Positions 1 to 7,233 are shown, counted from the stretch's first letter. The stretch: 17,622 bases of DNA from Caryophanales bacterium UBA6768 (GCA_002453315.1 DKGO01000101.1:1-17622), one strand, 5' to 3'. Notes: generated from the letters alone by a model not told the origin. Translations and numbers: made by a program.

Positions 1-1
1 T

Positions 2-1348
2 CAGAATTATGAAATTTACTCATATACAGATATTTTTGATTCTAATAAACGAATATTTGAGAATGCCCCAAGTTCATCTTATGTAGATCAATTAACCCAG
101 CTTCCTAATCGCTTGTTTTTGGAAAATTTATTTGATTTAACGAAGGAATTAATTAGTAAAACTAATAATACTTTTGCAATACTTTATATGGAACTTGAAA
201 TGTTTCATTTAATCAATGAGGAACACGGATTTAATTTTGGCAATCGTGTCATAAAAACATTATCGGAACTATGGAATAAAGAAATTTCTTCAACATCCAC
301 TTTAATCAGATGGGATGGGGTAGATTTTGTTGTACTAATTGATCATGTTAAAACTAAAGATGATGTCATTAAGGTAGCAAAAAGTATTTTATCGGCAGTG
401 GAAAAGCCAATTCAAGTGAATGGAATCGATTTAAAAATAAATTTAAATATTGGTATTAGTTTATATATTAATGATGGAATCGAGTTGACAGAACTTTTAA
501 TGAAAGCGAATAAGGCAATGATGTCAACGCAAAAATCTAACCTTCGATATCAATTTTATGACCAAAGTCAAAAAGGGTTGTACAATCAATTATTTATACG
601 AAGATTAGAAATTGAAAATGCAATTAAAAATAATGAATTTGAAATTTATTATCAACCCATCGTTAGCCTACATACAAAATGCATTGTTGGTTTGGAAGCA
701 TTAATTCGTTGGCATCATCCAAAGGATGGATTAATTCCACCAAATAAATTTATCCCTTTGGCTGAGCAAACGGGTTTAATTATTGCAATGGGTGAATGGA
801 TATTCAAACAAGTAAGTAGCGATATACAACGTTGGGGAAAACAAGGTTTCCAAATGAATGTTAGTATAAATGTATCGATGAGACAATTTAATGATCCGAA
901 TTTAGTTGAAAACGTCAAAAGGATTCTTGCACGAAAAGCAATTGACCCAAGCTTAATTACATTAGAATTAACGGAAAGTGTTGTTATACAAGAGATAGAT
1001 GAGGCAATCGTGAAACTAAAGCAATTGAAAGATTTTGGTGTTAACATTGCGATAGATGATTTTGGTACGGGCTATTCTTCGTTAGGCTATATCATTGATT
1101 TTCCTATTGATAGAATTAAAATAGATCGTTCATTTATTAATTCTATTGAAAAAAATAAAAAAGTTGAGGCCTTGGTTTCGGCAATCATCATGATGGGCGA
1201 AAAGATGGATATTGATATCGTGGCAGAGGGAATTGAAACGAACCAACAGCTTGAGTTTCTGAGAAATCTCCAATGTAAAATCGGTCAAGGCTATTTATTT
1301 GACAAGCCGATGGCGGTGATGGAATTAGAGCACAGATGGTTGGCATGA
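2..1348 (+). CDS. Cyclic-di-GMP protein, degenerate GGDEF + intact EAL (5' end outside window)
   Basis: The frame is open from base 2, so the gene starts upstream of the window and only its C-terminal 448 residues are visible. The GGDEF domain begins at the recognisable DQLTQLPNR motif (bases 86-112). The signature position reads WDGVDF instead of GGDEF, the usual DxDxFKxIND region reads ELEMFHLINE, and no RxxD inhibitory site precedes it. Cyclase activity is therefore unlikely and a regulatory role is more probable. The EAL domain looks complete: LEALIRW, the Asn of INVSMRQF, ELTES, DDFGTGYSSL, the Lys of RIKIDRSF, VAEGIET and GQGYLF are all present. Known members of this family hydrolyse c-di-GMP to pGpG, so phosphodiesterase function is the inference. 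The residues before GGDEF are too few to name a sensor domain. A TTG at 113 is inside the GGDEF domain and is not the true start. A terminator follows 40 bases after the stop. Confidence 0.93.
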   Translation, partial: QNYEIYSYTDIFDSNKRIFENAPSSSYVDQLTQLPNRLFLENLFDLTKELISKTNNTFAILYMELEMFHLINEEHGFNFGNRVIKTLSELWNKEISSTSTLIRWDGVDFVVLIDHVKTKDDVIKVAKSILSAVEKPIQVNGIDLKINLNIGISLYINDGIELTELLMKANKAMMSTQKSNLRYQFYDQSQKGLYNQLFIRRLEIENAIKNNEFEIYYQPIVSLHTKCIVGLEALIRWHHPKDGLIPPNKFIPLAEQTGLIIAMGEWIFKQVSSDIQRWGKQGFQMNVSINVSMRQFNDPNLVENVKRILARKAIDPSLITLELTESVVIQEIDEAIVKLKQLKDFGVNIAIDDFGTGYSSLGYIIDFPIDRIKIDRSFINSIEKNKKVEALVSAIIMMGEKMDIDIVAEGIETNQQLEFLRNLQCKIGQGYLFDKPMAVMELEHRWLA

Positions 1349-1389
1349 AAACGAGCCAAAAATTAAAATTGTTCCAGTATAAATTAAGA
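1317..1389 (+). repeat. Direct repeat, copy A: EAL gene tail plus 3' flank
   Basis: This 73-base stretch covers the last codons of the EAL gene (MELEHRWLA-stop), the 3' untranslated stretch and the left edge of the terminator. It matches 6152-6223 with roughly 12 differences and one single-base gap by hand alignment (a little over 80% identity). The two copies are in the same orientation and bracket the ABC/sigma block. Confidence 0.8.
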
Positions 1390-1424
1390 CTCCGTTATTG
1401 AAAACGGAGTCCTAATTTTTATTT
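1383..1424 (+). terminator. Rho-independent terminator after the EAL gene
   Basis: A 9-bp perfect stem, GACTCCGTT (1388-1396) with AACGGAGTC (1403-1411), has a 6-base loop and is followed by TAATTTTTATTTT. Pairing can extend outward through one A-C mismatch. The reverse strand also has a T-rich run (TTAATTT), so it may act in both directions and also stop the minus-strand ABC operon that ends at 1559. Confidence 0.85.
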
Positions 1425-1467
1425 TGTTAACAGATTCGTTACTTAAAATTTGGTATAACATCTTCTT

Positions 1468-1503
1468 TTATTGTTGAATAAATTATAACATGTTCAACAA
1501 TAA
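1468..1503. repeat. 11-bp inverted repeat between two operon ends
   Basis: TTATTGTTGAA (1468-1478) and TTCAACAATAA (1493-1503) are perfect inverted arms with a 14-base AT-rich loop. Neither side has a proper T tract, so it is a poor terminator. It could be an operator-like dyad or an mRNA 3' stabiliser of the minus-strand ABC operon. No function can be assigned. Confidence 0.4.
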
Positions 1504-1558
1504 TTTCCTGAGTGAACCTTATAGAACTGTATCATTCATCATTGCACGGGACAAAGTT

Positions 1559-2587
1559 TTAATTTGTCCTAATTTCTTGACGCATAAACATTATATAGGA
1601 TGCAGCAAAACAAATTAGTGTTGCAGCAATTAATCCTGTTAATTGTGGCCAGATTAATAATAGGCTCTGTGCCAAGGGCAGAGGCCCAGCAATTGCACCC
1701 GATGTTTGCTCCATTGTTAAGGGGCCAAGACTTCGGACAGAAGGGGATAATAATGTTGTTGTTGATTCTGTAAATAAATAATTTGGTGAAAGCCGCATTA
1801 AGTTTATTATTGTCCCTTGTTTTGCTACGACATCACTGGCATTCGTGATAGTGCTTGAACTTAAATAACCTTTAGCGATTATATTTACAATCATTTGATA
1901 AAATAATCCGAAAAAAATCCATACTGCAATTCCTGATAAAGCAGAAGTTGCCGCTTGTTTAAAACGAACCGAAAAAAGAATCCCTAAGTTTAACCAAAAT
2001 GCAATATAAATAATACATAGGCACAAAAAGGATAAAATTCGTAAAGTTTCTTCCAAACTGGGTGGAATGCCTGTAATTAAAATTCCTAGTGCCATAACAA
2101 GTAAACCTAAGGTGAAAAATAACACAATGTTAATCAATAATGCAGCCGTAAATTTTGCATTTAAAACAAAATCACGTGGAATCGGTTGTGCCATTAACCG
2201 GGGTAATGTACCTTTATGTTGTTCGGAATTTATTGCATCAAACCCAAGTCCAATTCCCAGTAATGGCCCCAAAAAAGTAACGAAAGTAATAAATGGTGGA
2301 AGTGTACCGTCTGATAACGTAAATAATTTGAGAAATATATACGAGTCTTTGGCAATTTCTTTTGCACTATCACTGTCAGAGGAAAAATCATTTATTGCAG
2401 TAATTGCTGTGTATAACGATCCGATACAGGTTAGTGCAATGATAGCTAATAAAATAATGATCCGCCAACTCTGAAGGTAGTCCGTAAATTCTTTCCTTAC
2501 AATTGATTGAAAGATAGAGTTATTTTTTTTAGTAGTATTCGTGTGATTATTTAATTTAAATTGTTTTAGTATATTATATAGCTTCAT
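1559..2587 (-). CDS. ABC-2 type transporter permease
   Basis: This is a 342-residue integral membrane protein, the permease of the ABC transporter encoded with the two genes upstream. About six hydrophobic segments are visible: one after the SWR motif near residue 45, one around FLGPLLGIGLGF, one around LLINIVLFFTLGLLV, one around FLCLCIIYIAFWLNLGILF, one around WIFFGLFYQMIV, and one at the C-terminus. The segment FDAINSEQHKGTLPRLMAQP resembles the typical ABC-2 stretch after the second helix (E..GTL..L.A.P). The chosen ATG (2587-2585) follows AAGGA at 10-base spacing and overlaps the ATPase end by 14 bases, which suggests translational coupling. An in-frame ATG at 2626 would lie deeper inside the ATPase gene and is less likely. 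Substrate unknown. Family members export peptides, lipids or drugs, or act on membrane protein assembly. Confidence 0.88.
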   Translation of the reverse strand: MKLYNILKQFKLNNHTNTTKKNNSIFQSIVRKEFTDYLQSWRIIILLAIIALTCIGSLYTAITAINDFSSDSDSAKEIAKDSYIFLKLFTLSDGTLPPFITFVTFLGPLLGIGLGFDAINSEQHKGTLPRLMAQPIPRDFVLNAKFTAALLINIVLFFTLGLLVMALGILITGIPPSLEETLRILSFLCLCIIYIAFWLNLGILFSVRFKQAATSALSGIAVWIFFGLFYQMIVNIIAKGYLSSSTITNASDVVAKQGTIINLMRLSPNYLFTESTTTLLSPSVRSLGPLTMEQTSGAIAGPLPLAQSLLLIWPQLTGLIAATLICFAASYIMFMRQEIRTN

Positions 2588-3530
2588 GACGTTCACGTCC
2601 TTCAAAATAGCGATGATAGATCTCATCTAAACCATAATTTTTTTGGTTGATTGAATAAAGGGCAACTCCCGTACTGATGATGGTTTCAGCAATTTTAGAA
2701 GTAATTTCTTTTCTGCAATATATTTCCATTGATGTGGTGGACAGCCGTTCTATTTTATGGACGCCTGATAACTGTTCGATAGAACTGTATAATACTTGAT
2801 CGATTAAAGAGACTGTCACCTCAACTATATAAGTGTCCTCAAGAAATAACTGTGAAAGTAACTGTTCCATATCCCCTGTGGCAATTAACTTACCTTTTAC
2901 AAAAATACCTACCCGGTCGCAAATTTGTTGTACTTGATGTAATTGATGGGAAGATAATAAAACTGTGATACCCTGCTCTTTGTTTAGTTGTTGAATAAGT
3001 AAAAGCAGTTCACGCACCCCTTTGGGATCAATTCCAAGCGTTGGTTCATCAAGAATAATTACTTCCGGTTCTTTTATTAATACATCAGCTAAACCAAGTC
3101 GCTGCTTCATTCCCCTTGAGTATTTTCCCGTCTTTTTATGTGCGGCATCGGTTAAACCAACCTTCCCTAGTAATTCCCATGCAGATTTTTCAGATTCATT
3201 CCGTGAAAATCCGTTCAAAGAAGCTGTATAAAGTAAGTTTTCTAGTCCGGTCATATGTTGATAAAAACCGAGGTTATCCGGAAGATACCCTACTTTCCTC
3301 TTTACCTTAAGGGGTTGAGTTATGGAATCAAGCCCACAGACGCTAATGGTTCCGGAGGATGGTTCTGTCAATCCAAGCATCATTAATATAGTAGTTGACT
3401 TCCCGGCACCGTTTGGTCCAAGCAATCCAAATATTTCTCCTTTACGGATGGATAGCGATAAGTTATTGACAGCAGGGTCTTCATCATAAATTTTTGTCAA
3501 GTTATTTAACGTAATAATCGGTGTCGCCAC
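2574..3530 (-). CDS. ABC transporter ATP-binding protein
   Basis: This 318-residue cytoplasmic ATPase is the energising subunit for the permease encoded immediately after it. Walker A GPNGAGKS is near residues 38-45, the ABC signature reads YSRGMKQRLGLA (137-148), Walker B is VIILDEP (157-163), and the switch histidine is H195 in SSHQ. The variant signature (SRGMKQ rather than SGGQ) is normal for ABC-2 type exporters of the CcmA/NatA kind. After about residue 215 there is a C-terminal extension of roughly 100 residues (YIVEVTVSL and following), also common in this group. Start: GTG at 3530, preceded by GGGAGGAG at 7-base spacing. That RBS overlaps the final Arg codons and TAG stop of the NEW3 gene, so the two genes are almost certainly translated together. 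Confidence 0.93.
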   Translation of the reverse strand: MATPIITLNNLTKIYDEDPAVNNLSLSIRKGEIFGLLGPNGAGKSTTILMMLGLTEPSSGTISVCGLDSITQPLKVKRKVGYLPDNLGFYQHMTGLENLLYTASLNGFSRNESEKSAWELLGKVGLTDAAHKKTGKYSRGMKQRLGLADVLIKEPEVIILDEPTLGIDPKGVRELLLLIQQLNKEQGITVLLSSHQLHQVQQICDRVGIFVKGKLIATGDMEQLLSQLFLEDTYIVEVTVSLIDQVLYSSIEQLSGVHKIERLSTTSMEIYCRKEITSKIAETIISTGVALYSINQKNYGLDEIYHRYFEGRERHEAI

Positions 3531-3533
3531 GGC

Positions 3534-4691
3534 CTATCTCCTCCCGTATTTTCTAAAAATATAATAAAGACCGATTGCAATGACAGCTATTATTGAAATT
3601 CCTACAAATCCCCATAGTGTAGATGTTTTGACTGAAACACGAAATGCGGCTTCAGAAGCAACTTCAGCTGTTTCTGCATTGAAAGTTGTCACATAATCCC
3701 CGGCAATTGCATCATCGGCAGCAGATATAGTTGCTTTAACAGAGACCTTTTCTCCTGTTTTTAATACAGGAATTTTATCTTGATCAAATGTTGCTTCCCA
3801 ATTTGCGGGAGTATTTGCTTTTAGTTGTATGTCTGTTAAATCTGCTGTTCCATCATTTTCAATCACAAGTTCGACCGTTTTATCTTTTCCGGCTGTAACA
3901 CTGGTGCTAAGATTACCGTCCGGTGTCGTCAAAGACATACTATATTTTCCAGTAATAGCGGCCTCTAGTTCAATTTCTGAAGATGTGGAACCAGAAGAGG
4001 CTTGAATAGGGATTGTATACGTTTCTTCTTTAACATTTTCGGCTGGTTGTATTTCAATATCGATATCCTTTGTTTCATTTGGTTCAACGGTAACAGAAGT
4101 CACACTATTACCATCTATTTTAAATTGGACGCTCCAACCTTCAGGAGTTTTTGAACTTAAGGCATAGTGCTGTTTATCAGCCGTGTAATTTTTAAGTGTT
4201 GTTGTATAAGAAAATGTTGAGTTAGCATCTCCCTCCATATTGGACTGATCTGTGGTCAATTCTGTTTTAAAAGTCCCTTCTTCTGATACATTGATGAGAA
4301 ATGGTAACGATGAATGTGCATCATCATTCCCGTTGGCAATGAGCGTAAAAGTATAGTCGTCTTTTTCTACTTTCAATGGTATAGTCACTTCTACAGTTAA
4401 GCCTTCTTCACTACCCGGCCTCACGGACAATTGTTTCACACTATGTCCACCCGCAATTATTGAACTTTCCCAATCTTTAGGAAGGTCTTTTATCTCAAAT
4501 GTTACATTCTGTATGGTATCACCGTCATTAATTAAATCTACGTTATACGTTATTGTTTCACCCGGTGTTACCGAAAGCCCTGAATATGGCGTGTAAAGAA
4601 TAAGTGTTTCCGCAGCATGAACTTTACTAATACTTGTTAATGAACTGCCTATTAACACGATAAGCATTATCGATATAATTTTTTTCCACAT
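3534..4691 (-). CDS. Secreted, membrane-anchored protein with three NEW3-type Ig-like repeats (COG1470-like)
   Basis: This 385-residue protein has a signal peptide (positive MWKK, hydrophobic stretch, likely cleavage after VHA near residue 26), a long extracellular part, and one C-terminal membrane helix (about 359-379) followed by RKYGRR inside the cell. The extracellular part holds three tandem units of about 100 residues. Each has a 'tPGe..ty.v.l.N.g' start, a P-x-W motif (PKDW, PEGW, PANW) and a 'v.pg....v.v.i' strand near the end. This matches the NEW3 domain first described at the end of alpha-galactosidases. No catalytic residues are seen. Start ATG at 4691 has AGGAGG at 9-base spacing. 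It is the first gene of the ABC operon, three bases from the ATPase. Such proteins are often encoded beside ABC-2 transporters in Firmicutes. Acting as an extracellular partner of the transporter is an inference. Confidence 0.85.
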   Translation of the reverse strand: MWKKIISIMLIVLIGSSLTSISKVHAAETLILYTPYSGLSVTPGETITYNVDLINDGDTIQNVTFEIKDLPKDWESSIIAGGHSVKQLSVRPGSEEGLTVEVTIPLKVEKDDYTFTLIANGNDDAHSSLPFLINVSEEGTFKTELTTDQSNMEGDANSTFSYTTTLKNYTADKQHYALSSKTPEGWSVQFKIDGNSVTSVTVEPNETKDIDIEIQPAENVKEETYTIPIQASSGSTSSEIELEAAITGKYSMSLTTPDGNLSTSVTAGKDKTVELVIENDGTADLTDIQLKANTPANWEATFDQDKIPVLKTGEKVSVKATISAADDAIAGDYVTTFNAETAEVASEAAFRVSVKTSTLWGFVGISIIAVIAIGLYYIFRKYGRR

Positions 4692-4760
4692 GATAACATT
4701 CCTCCTAAATTAAGTTGTTCATAATTAATACGAATAGTTTTTTGATTTGGATTTGTTTTT

Positions 4761-4789
4761 TTGCAAAATTTTTGATAAATATATATATA
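4761..4789 (+). promoter_or_regulatory. Candidate sigma-A promoter for the sigma/anti-sigma operon
   Basis: TTGCAA (4761-4766), 17 bases, then TATATA (4784-4789) lie in the 121-bp divergent region between the NEW3 gene and the sigma gene. Both boxes match consensus at about four of six positions, and the AT repeat around the -10 makes the exact register uncertain. I could not identify a convincing ECF-type (GAAC/CGTC) promoter on either strand here. Confidence 0.35.
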
Positions 4790-4812
4790 AATAAATAAAA
4801 GGGGGAGGTCGC

Positions 4813-4833
4813 ATGGTTGGCCAAGAAAAATAA
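4813..4833 (+). other. Canonical start of the sigma gene, closed by an in-frame TAA at codon 7
   Basis: GGGGGAGG (4801-4808) precedes ATG 4813 by four bases. Reading gives ATG GTT GGC CAA GAA AAA TAA and then continues in exactly the same frame into the sigma factor (GAA GCA TTA TTG AAG). Replacing the TAA by CAA, AAA or GAA would give a normal ECF N-terminus (M..QEK-x-EALLKLIGKG). This is therefore either a nonsense mutation, a sequencing error, or a six-codon leader coupled to a restart at TTG 4843. Confidence 0.75.
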
Positions 4834-4842
4834 GAAGCATTA

Positions 4843-5379
4843 TTGAAGTTAATTGGTAAAGGATGTAGACGTTCTTTTGATGAATTTTATGAAAATTATA
4901 TTTCCTTTGTTCTTCATATTGCATTGAAAGTGCTTGGGGATCAGATGGAAGCAGAAGATATTGGTCATGATATCTTTTTAGAGATTTATCAAAAACCACA
5001 TGAATACAATGCCGATAGAGGAAGTGTCAAAGCTTGGCTAGCTGTAAAAACGAGAAACCGGTGTATCGATCGATTGCGTAAACGACAACCCGTACTTATC
5101 AATAAACTTGAATTATTGGATACAAAAGATGCCATTCAAACAGAAATGTGTGTATTAAGAAAACTTGAAAAGGATATCCTACTGGATGCGTTAAAATATA
5201 TCCCAGAAAAACAACGAGAAGTCATTTATGGAGCATATTTCGAAGATAAAACCCAAAGGGAATTGGCAAATTCCTTAAATAAACCTCTTGGGACTGTCAA
5301 ATCAATGGTCCGTTATGGACTAAATAACTTACGTAAACAAAATAAATTGATTCAATGGATAAATACTGGTGGGGAGTGA
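4843..5379 (+). CDS. ECF-type RNA polymerase sigma factor (N-terminus interrupted by an in-frame stop)
   Basis: From TTG 4843 this encodes 178 residues. Sigma region 2 (about 11-82) includes FYENYISFVLHIALKVLG, then AEDIGHDIFLEIY, a match to the AEDivQevFl motif, and WLAVKTRNRCIDRLRKR. Region 4 (about 118-166) has YIPEKQREVIYGAYFE and the helix-turn-helix RELANSLNKPLGTVKSMV. The order fits a SigK/RpoE-like ECF sigma paired with an RskA-type anti-sigma. The best RBS and ATG (4813) lead in frame into a TAA at 4831. Downstream, only a weak AAGAAG five bases before TTG 4843 could support a restart. If restart fails, the gene is a pseudogene. The body shows no further stop or frameshift and the partner gene is intact, which argues for recent loss, a sequence error or real reinitiation. 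The stop is five bases before the anti-sigma ATG. Confidence 0.82.
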   Translation: MKLIGKGCRRSFDEFYENYISFVLHIALKVLGDQMEAEDIGHDIFLEIYQKPHEYNADRGSVKAWLAVKTRNRCIDRLRKRQPVLINKLELLDTKDAIQTEMCVLRKLEKDILLDALKYIPEKQREVIYGAYFEDKTQRELANSLNKPLGTVKSMVRYGLNNLRKQNKLIQWINTGGE

Positions 5380-5384
5380 GAAAC

Positions 5385-6113
5385 ATGGAACAAAACCACG
5401 TAAATGAAGCAATTATGATTGATTATGTTTTAGGAAAACTTTCGTCCAATAAAAACGAGGCCATAGGACAACATATTATGAACTGTAGTGATTGTAAAAA
5501 AGAATTACGATATTGGGAACATTTGCTAAATGTGGAAAGTAATCTTCAACCTTCACCAGTTTTAATAAGTAAGATTTACGAAAGTATTGATAATAAACAA
5601 ATTGCTAAAAAGAAGCGAAATTGGAAAAAAGCAACACTAGTGATCACCAGTTTTGCCACAGCTATTCTTGTATTATTCAGTATTTACTATATGAACTTTG
5701 ATAACGTATTTATAAATAAACGAGATCAAAATTATGTGATGGTTCAACATGACAAAAAACAAGAACAGAAGTTAATTAGAAATCCGGAGACAGATCAATT
5801 AGATATTTCCCCTGTTACAAATAATCAAAATATTCATGGTGAGGTTTGGTTAAATAAAGAAACTAATGAACTGATGTTAAGAGTGGATGGTCTTGCACCG
5901 ATTAAATCCCAAGATTATCAGTTGTGGATTATTCATACAAATGATGATTGGAATGGAGAGATATTACATTTAGAAAACGGTTCGGCTCGTGTTTATTACA
6001 GAAGCCCTGATATTAAACTTTTACGCTTTTTGAGGGTAAGTGTTGAGCCACTGGGAGGAAGTAATCTACCAACAGGCCCGGAGACATTTTATGTCGATTT
6101 AAATAATAAGTAA
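5385..6113 (+). CDS. RskA-like membrane anti-sigma factor
   Basis: This 242-residue protein starts at ATG 5385 with GGGGAG at 8-base spacing. The RBS overlaps the end of the sigma gene, so the two are coupled. The N-terminal cytoplasmic part carries a zinc-finger anti-sigma motif HxxxCxxC (H30, C34, C37 in QHIMNCSDC). It is followed by a basic stretch and one membrane helix (about 83-103). The extracellular part ends in an RskA C-terminal domain: DYQLWIIH near 177-184 and VEPLGGSNLPTGP near 220-232. Known members hold their cognate ECF sigma at the membrane and release it after regulated proteolysis. An in-frame ATG at 5355 lies inside the sigma gene without an RBS and is rejected as start. 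The signal sensed is unknown. The divergent ABC/NEW3 operon is a plausible target but not proven. Confidence 0.9.
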   Translation: MEQNHVNEAIMIDYVLGKLSSNKNEAIGQHIMNCSDCKKELRYWEHLLNVESNLQPSPVLISKIYESIDNKQIAKKKRNWKKATLVITSFATAILVLFSIYYMNFDNVFINKRDQNYVMVQHDKKQEQKLIRNPETDQLDISPVTNNQNIHGEVWLNKETNELMLRVDGLAPIKSQDYQLWIIHTNDDWNGEILHLENGSARVYYRSPDIKLLRFLRVSVEPLGGSNLPTGPETFYVDLNNK

Positions 6114-6151
6114 ACTTGGATTGTATTTTTGGCTATAGTTAAAATGTTGCA

Positions 6152-6223
6152 TGATGGAATTAGAGCATAAATGGTTAGCCTGAAACAAGCTAAAGATTAA
6201 AACTGTTCTTGTATAAATTAAGA
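6152..6223 (+). repeat. Direct repeat, copy B: decayed tail of a second EAL gene
   Basis: This matches 1317-1389 with one single-base gap and about 12 substitutions. It still encodes the last residues of the EAL protein (MELEHKWLA then TGA at 6181-6183, against MELEHRWLA-TGA in copy A), but no EAL domain precedes it. Similarity may begin slightly earlier, at GGCTAT (6131-6136), with internal loss. The copy runs into the next hairpin terminator just as copy A does. Confidence 0.78.
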
Positions 6224-6239
6224 ACAGTTTTTTATTTTG
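6199..6239. terminator. Rho-independent terminator between anti-sigma and exporter genes
   Basis: A 12-bp stem, AAAACTGTTCTT (6199-6210) with AAGAACAGTTTT (6220-6231), has a 9-base loop and is followed by TTATTTTGT. It serves the plus-strand sigma/anti-sigma operon. It overlaps the stop region of the converging minus-strand gene and may also end that transcript, though the T run on that side is short. Confidence 0.85.
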
Positions 6240-7233
6240 TCCCTGTATAAAATTGTTTTGCGAGATAAAAAATAGAAATCAGTTCATATAAAAAAATTAA
6301 TTCATGTGGAAGTGATGAAATTTCTTTATTTGTCGATGGTTTACTAGTTTTCCAATAAAGGTCTAGTAATAATTTCAATTCTTGTTCATAATAGTCAATT
6401 TGTGAATCACTATCCGCTTTTAGATTTTTTTCTAATTCTACTGCAACATTTGTCAGTAGCTTTAGCTCTTCTAATAGGAAAGAGGATTTTTCAATATATA
6501 AATCTTTTATATTTGAGACGTGGTAATGGATAAGCTTTAAATCATTGATTTGTGATTGGATACTTGGGAAGTCGCCTTCCTTTTCCTGGCCAAATGGATA
6601 AAAACCCGAACCATCCACCTGAAATCGAACTAATTCTTCTGTTTTCCTAAGGAATTTTCTGGAAGATTCTAATTGTTCATCATAATTAATTGTCTTATTA
6701 TCTGAAACATACAGTTTTATTCGAATGAGATGTAACAATGTATTGATTAAACTTCTATAAATTTCATTAATATTTTTATGGATGTCTTTCATGTAATTAG
6801 GCGGCAAAATGAACATATTAACGAGGGTTGACACAACGATACCAATCGATGTGGTCCCTAAACGAATAAAAAACGACATGAAATAATTGTCGTGGATGAC
6901 TTCAACCATGGCAACAGCGGTAATTGTTGCTACGAGTAACCCGGCATGAAGTCTCAATTTGTAACAAGTTAAAATTGTTAATGATGCAGCTAAAGTATAG
7001 GTAAGTGCTGAATTACCAAATAGCGATATAAATAATACAGCATAAAAAGAGCCAATGGCTGAAGCAGGAAAACGAACAATTCCTTTTTTAATAGAATCGG
7101 CAGCGGTTGGTTCAAGTGTGACAATAGCTGTGATAACAGCGAATACTGGTGGCCAACCAATCCATAAACATAATAATGCAGTCACAAAGACTGCAACAGT
7201 TGTTTTAACAATACGATTTCCGGGTAATCTCAT
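6232..7233 (-). CDS. Aromatic acid exporter (ArAE/FUSC-type) family membrane protein, YqjA-like
   Basis: This 333-residue protein has a hydrophobic N-terminal half (about 1-145) with five or six membrane segments, including TVAVFVTALLCLWIGWPP, VFAVITAIVTLEPT, GLLVATITAVAMVEV and GTTSIGIVVSTLVNMFILPP. A soluble, charged, helical C-terminal half of about 190 residues follows. This split, the N-terminal MRLPGNRIVKT and the PPVFAVITAIVTLEPT stretch fit the ArAE_1 family (old DUF939) of Bacillus, whose substrates are mostly untested. Start ATG 7233 has AGGTG at 5-base spacing. It stands alone on its strand: the divergent neighbour is the wall hydrolase and the converging neighbour is the anti-sigma gene. 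A TATAAT on the minus strand at 7272-7267 could be its -10, but no clear -35 accompanies it. Confidence 0.82.
   Translation of the reverse strand: MRLPGNRIVKTTVAVFVTALLCLWIGWPPVFAVITAIVTLEPTAADSIKKGIVRFPASAIGSFYAVLFISLFGNSALTYTLAASLTILTCYKLRLHAGLLVATITAVAMVEVIHDNYFMSFFIRLGTTSIGIVVSTLVNMFILPPNYMKDIHKNINEIYRSLINTLLHLIRIKLYVSDNKTINYDEQLESSRKFLRKTEELVRFQVDGSGFYPFGQEKEGDFPSIQSQINDLKLIHYHVSNIKDLYIEKSSFLLEELKLLTNVAVELEKNLKADSDSQIDYYEQELKLLLDLYWKTSKPSTNKEISSLPHELIFLYELISIFYLAKQFYTGTK

Noticed and set aside
715..1047. 110-codon open frame antisense to the EAL domain
   Set aside because: It lies wholly inside a well-supported gene on the other strand, has no recognisable domain and no RBS. It is a shadow of the EAL frame.
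1549..1569. GGACAAA/TTTGTCC inverted repeat around the permease stop codon as a terminator
   Set aside because: The stem is only 7 bp, the stop codon is in the loop, and no T tract follows on the minus strand.
4692..4812. ECF-type autoregulatory promoter for the sigma operon or the ABC operon
   Set aside because: CGTATT occurs on the minus strand near 4730, but no GAAC/AAC element lies at the required 16-17 base distance, so I do not claim it.
4667..4999. 110-codon minus-strand frame across the divergent promoter region
   Set aside because: It overlaps the sigma gene and the start of the NEW3 gene. Its translation of the AT-rich gap (YIYIYQ...) is low-complexity, and no RBS is present.
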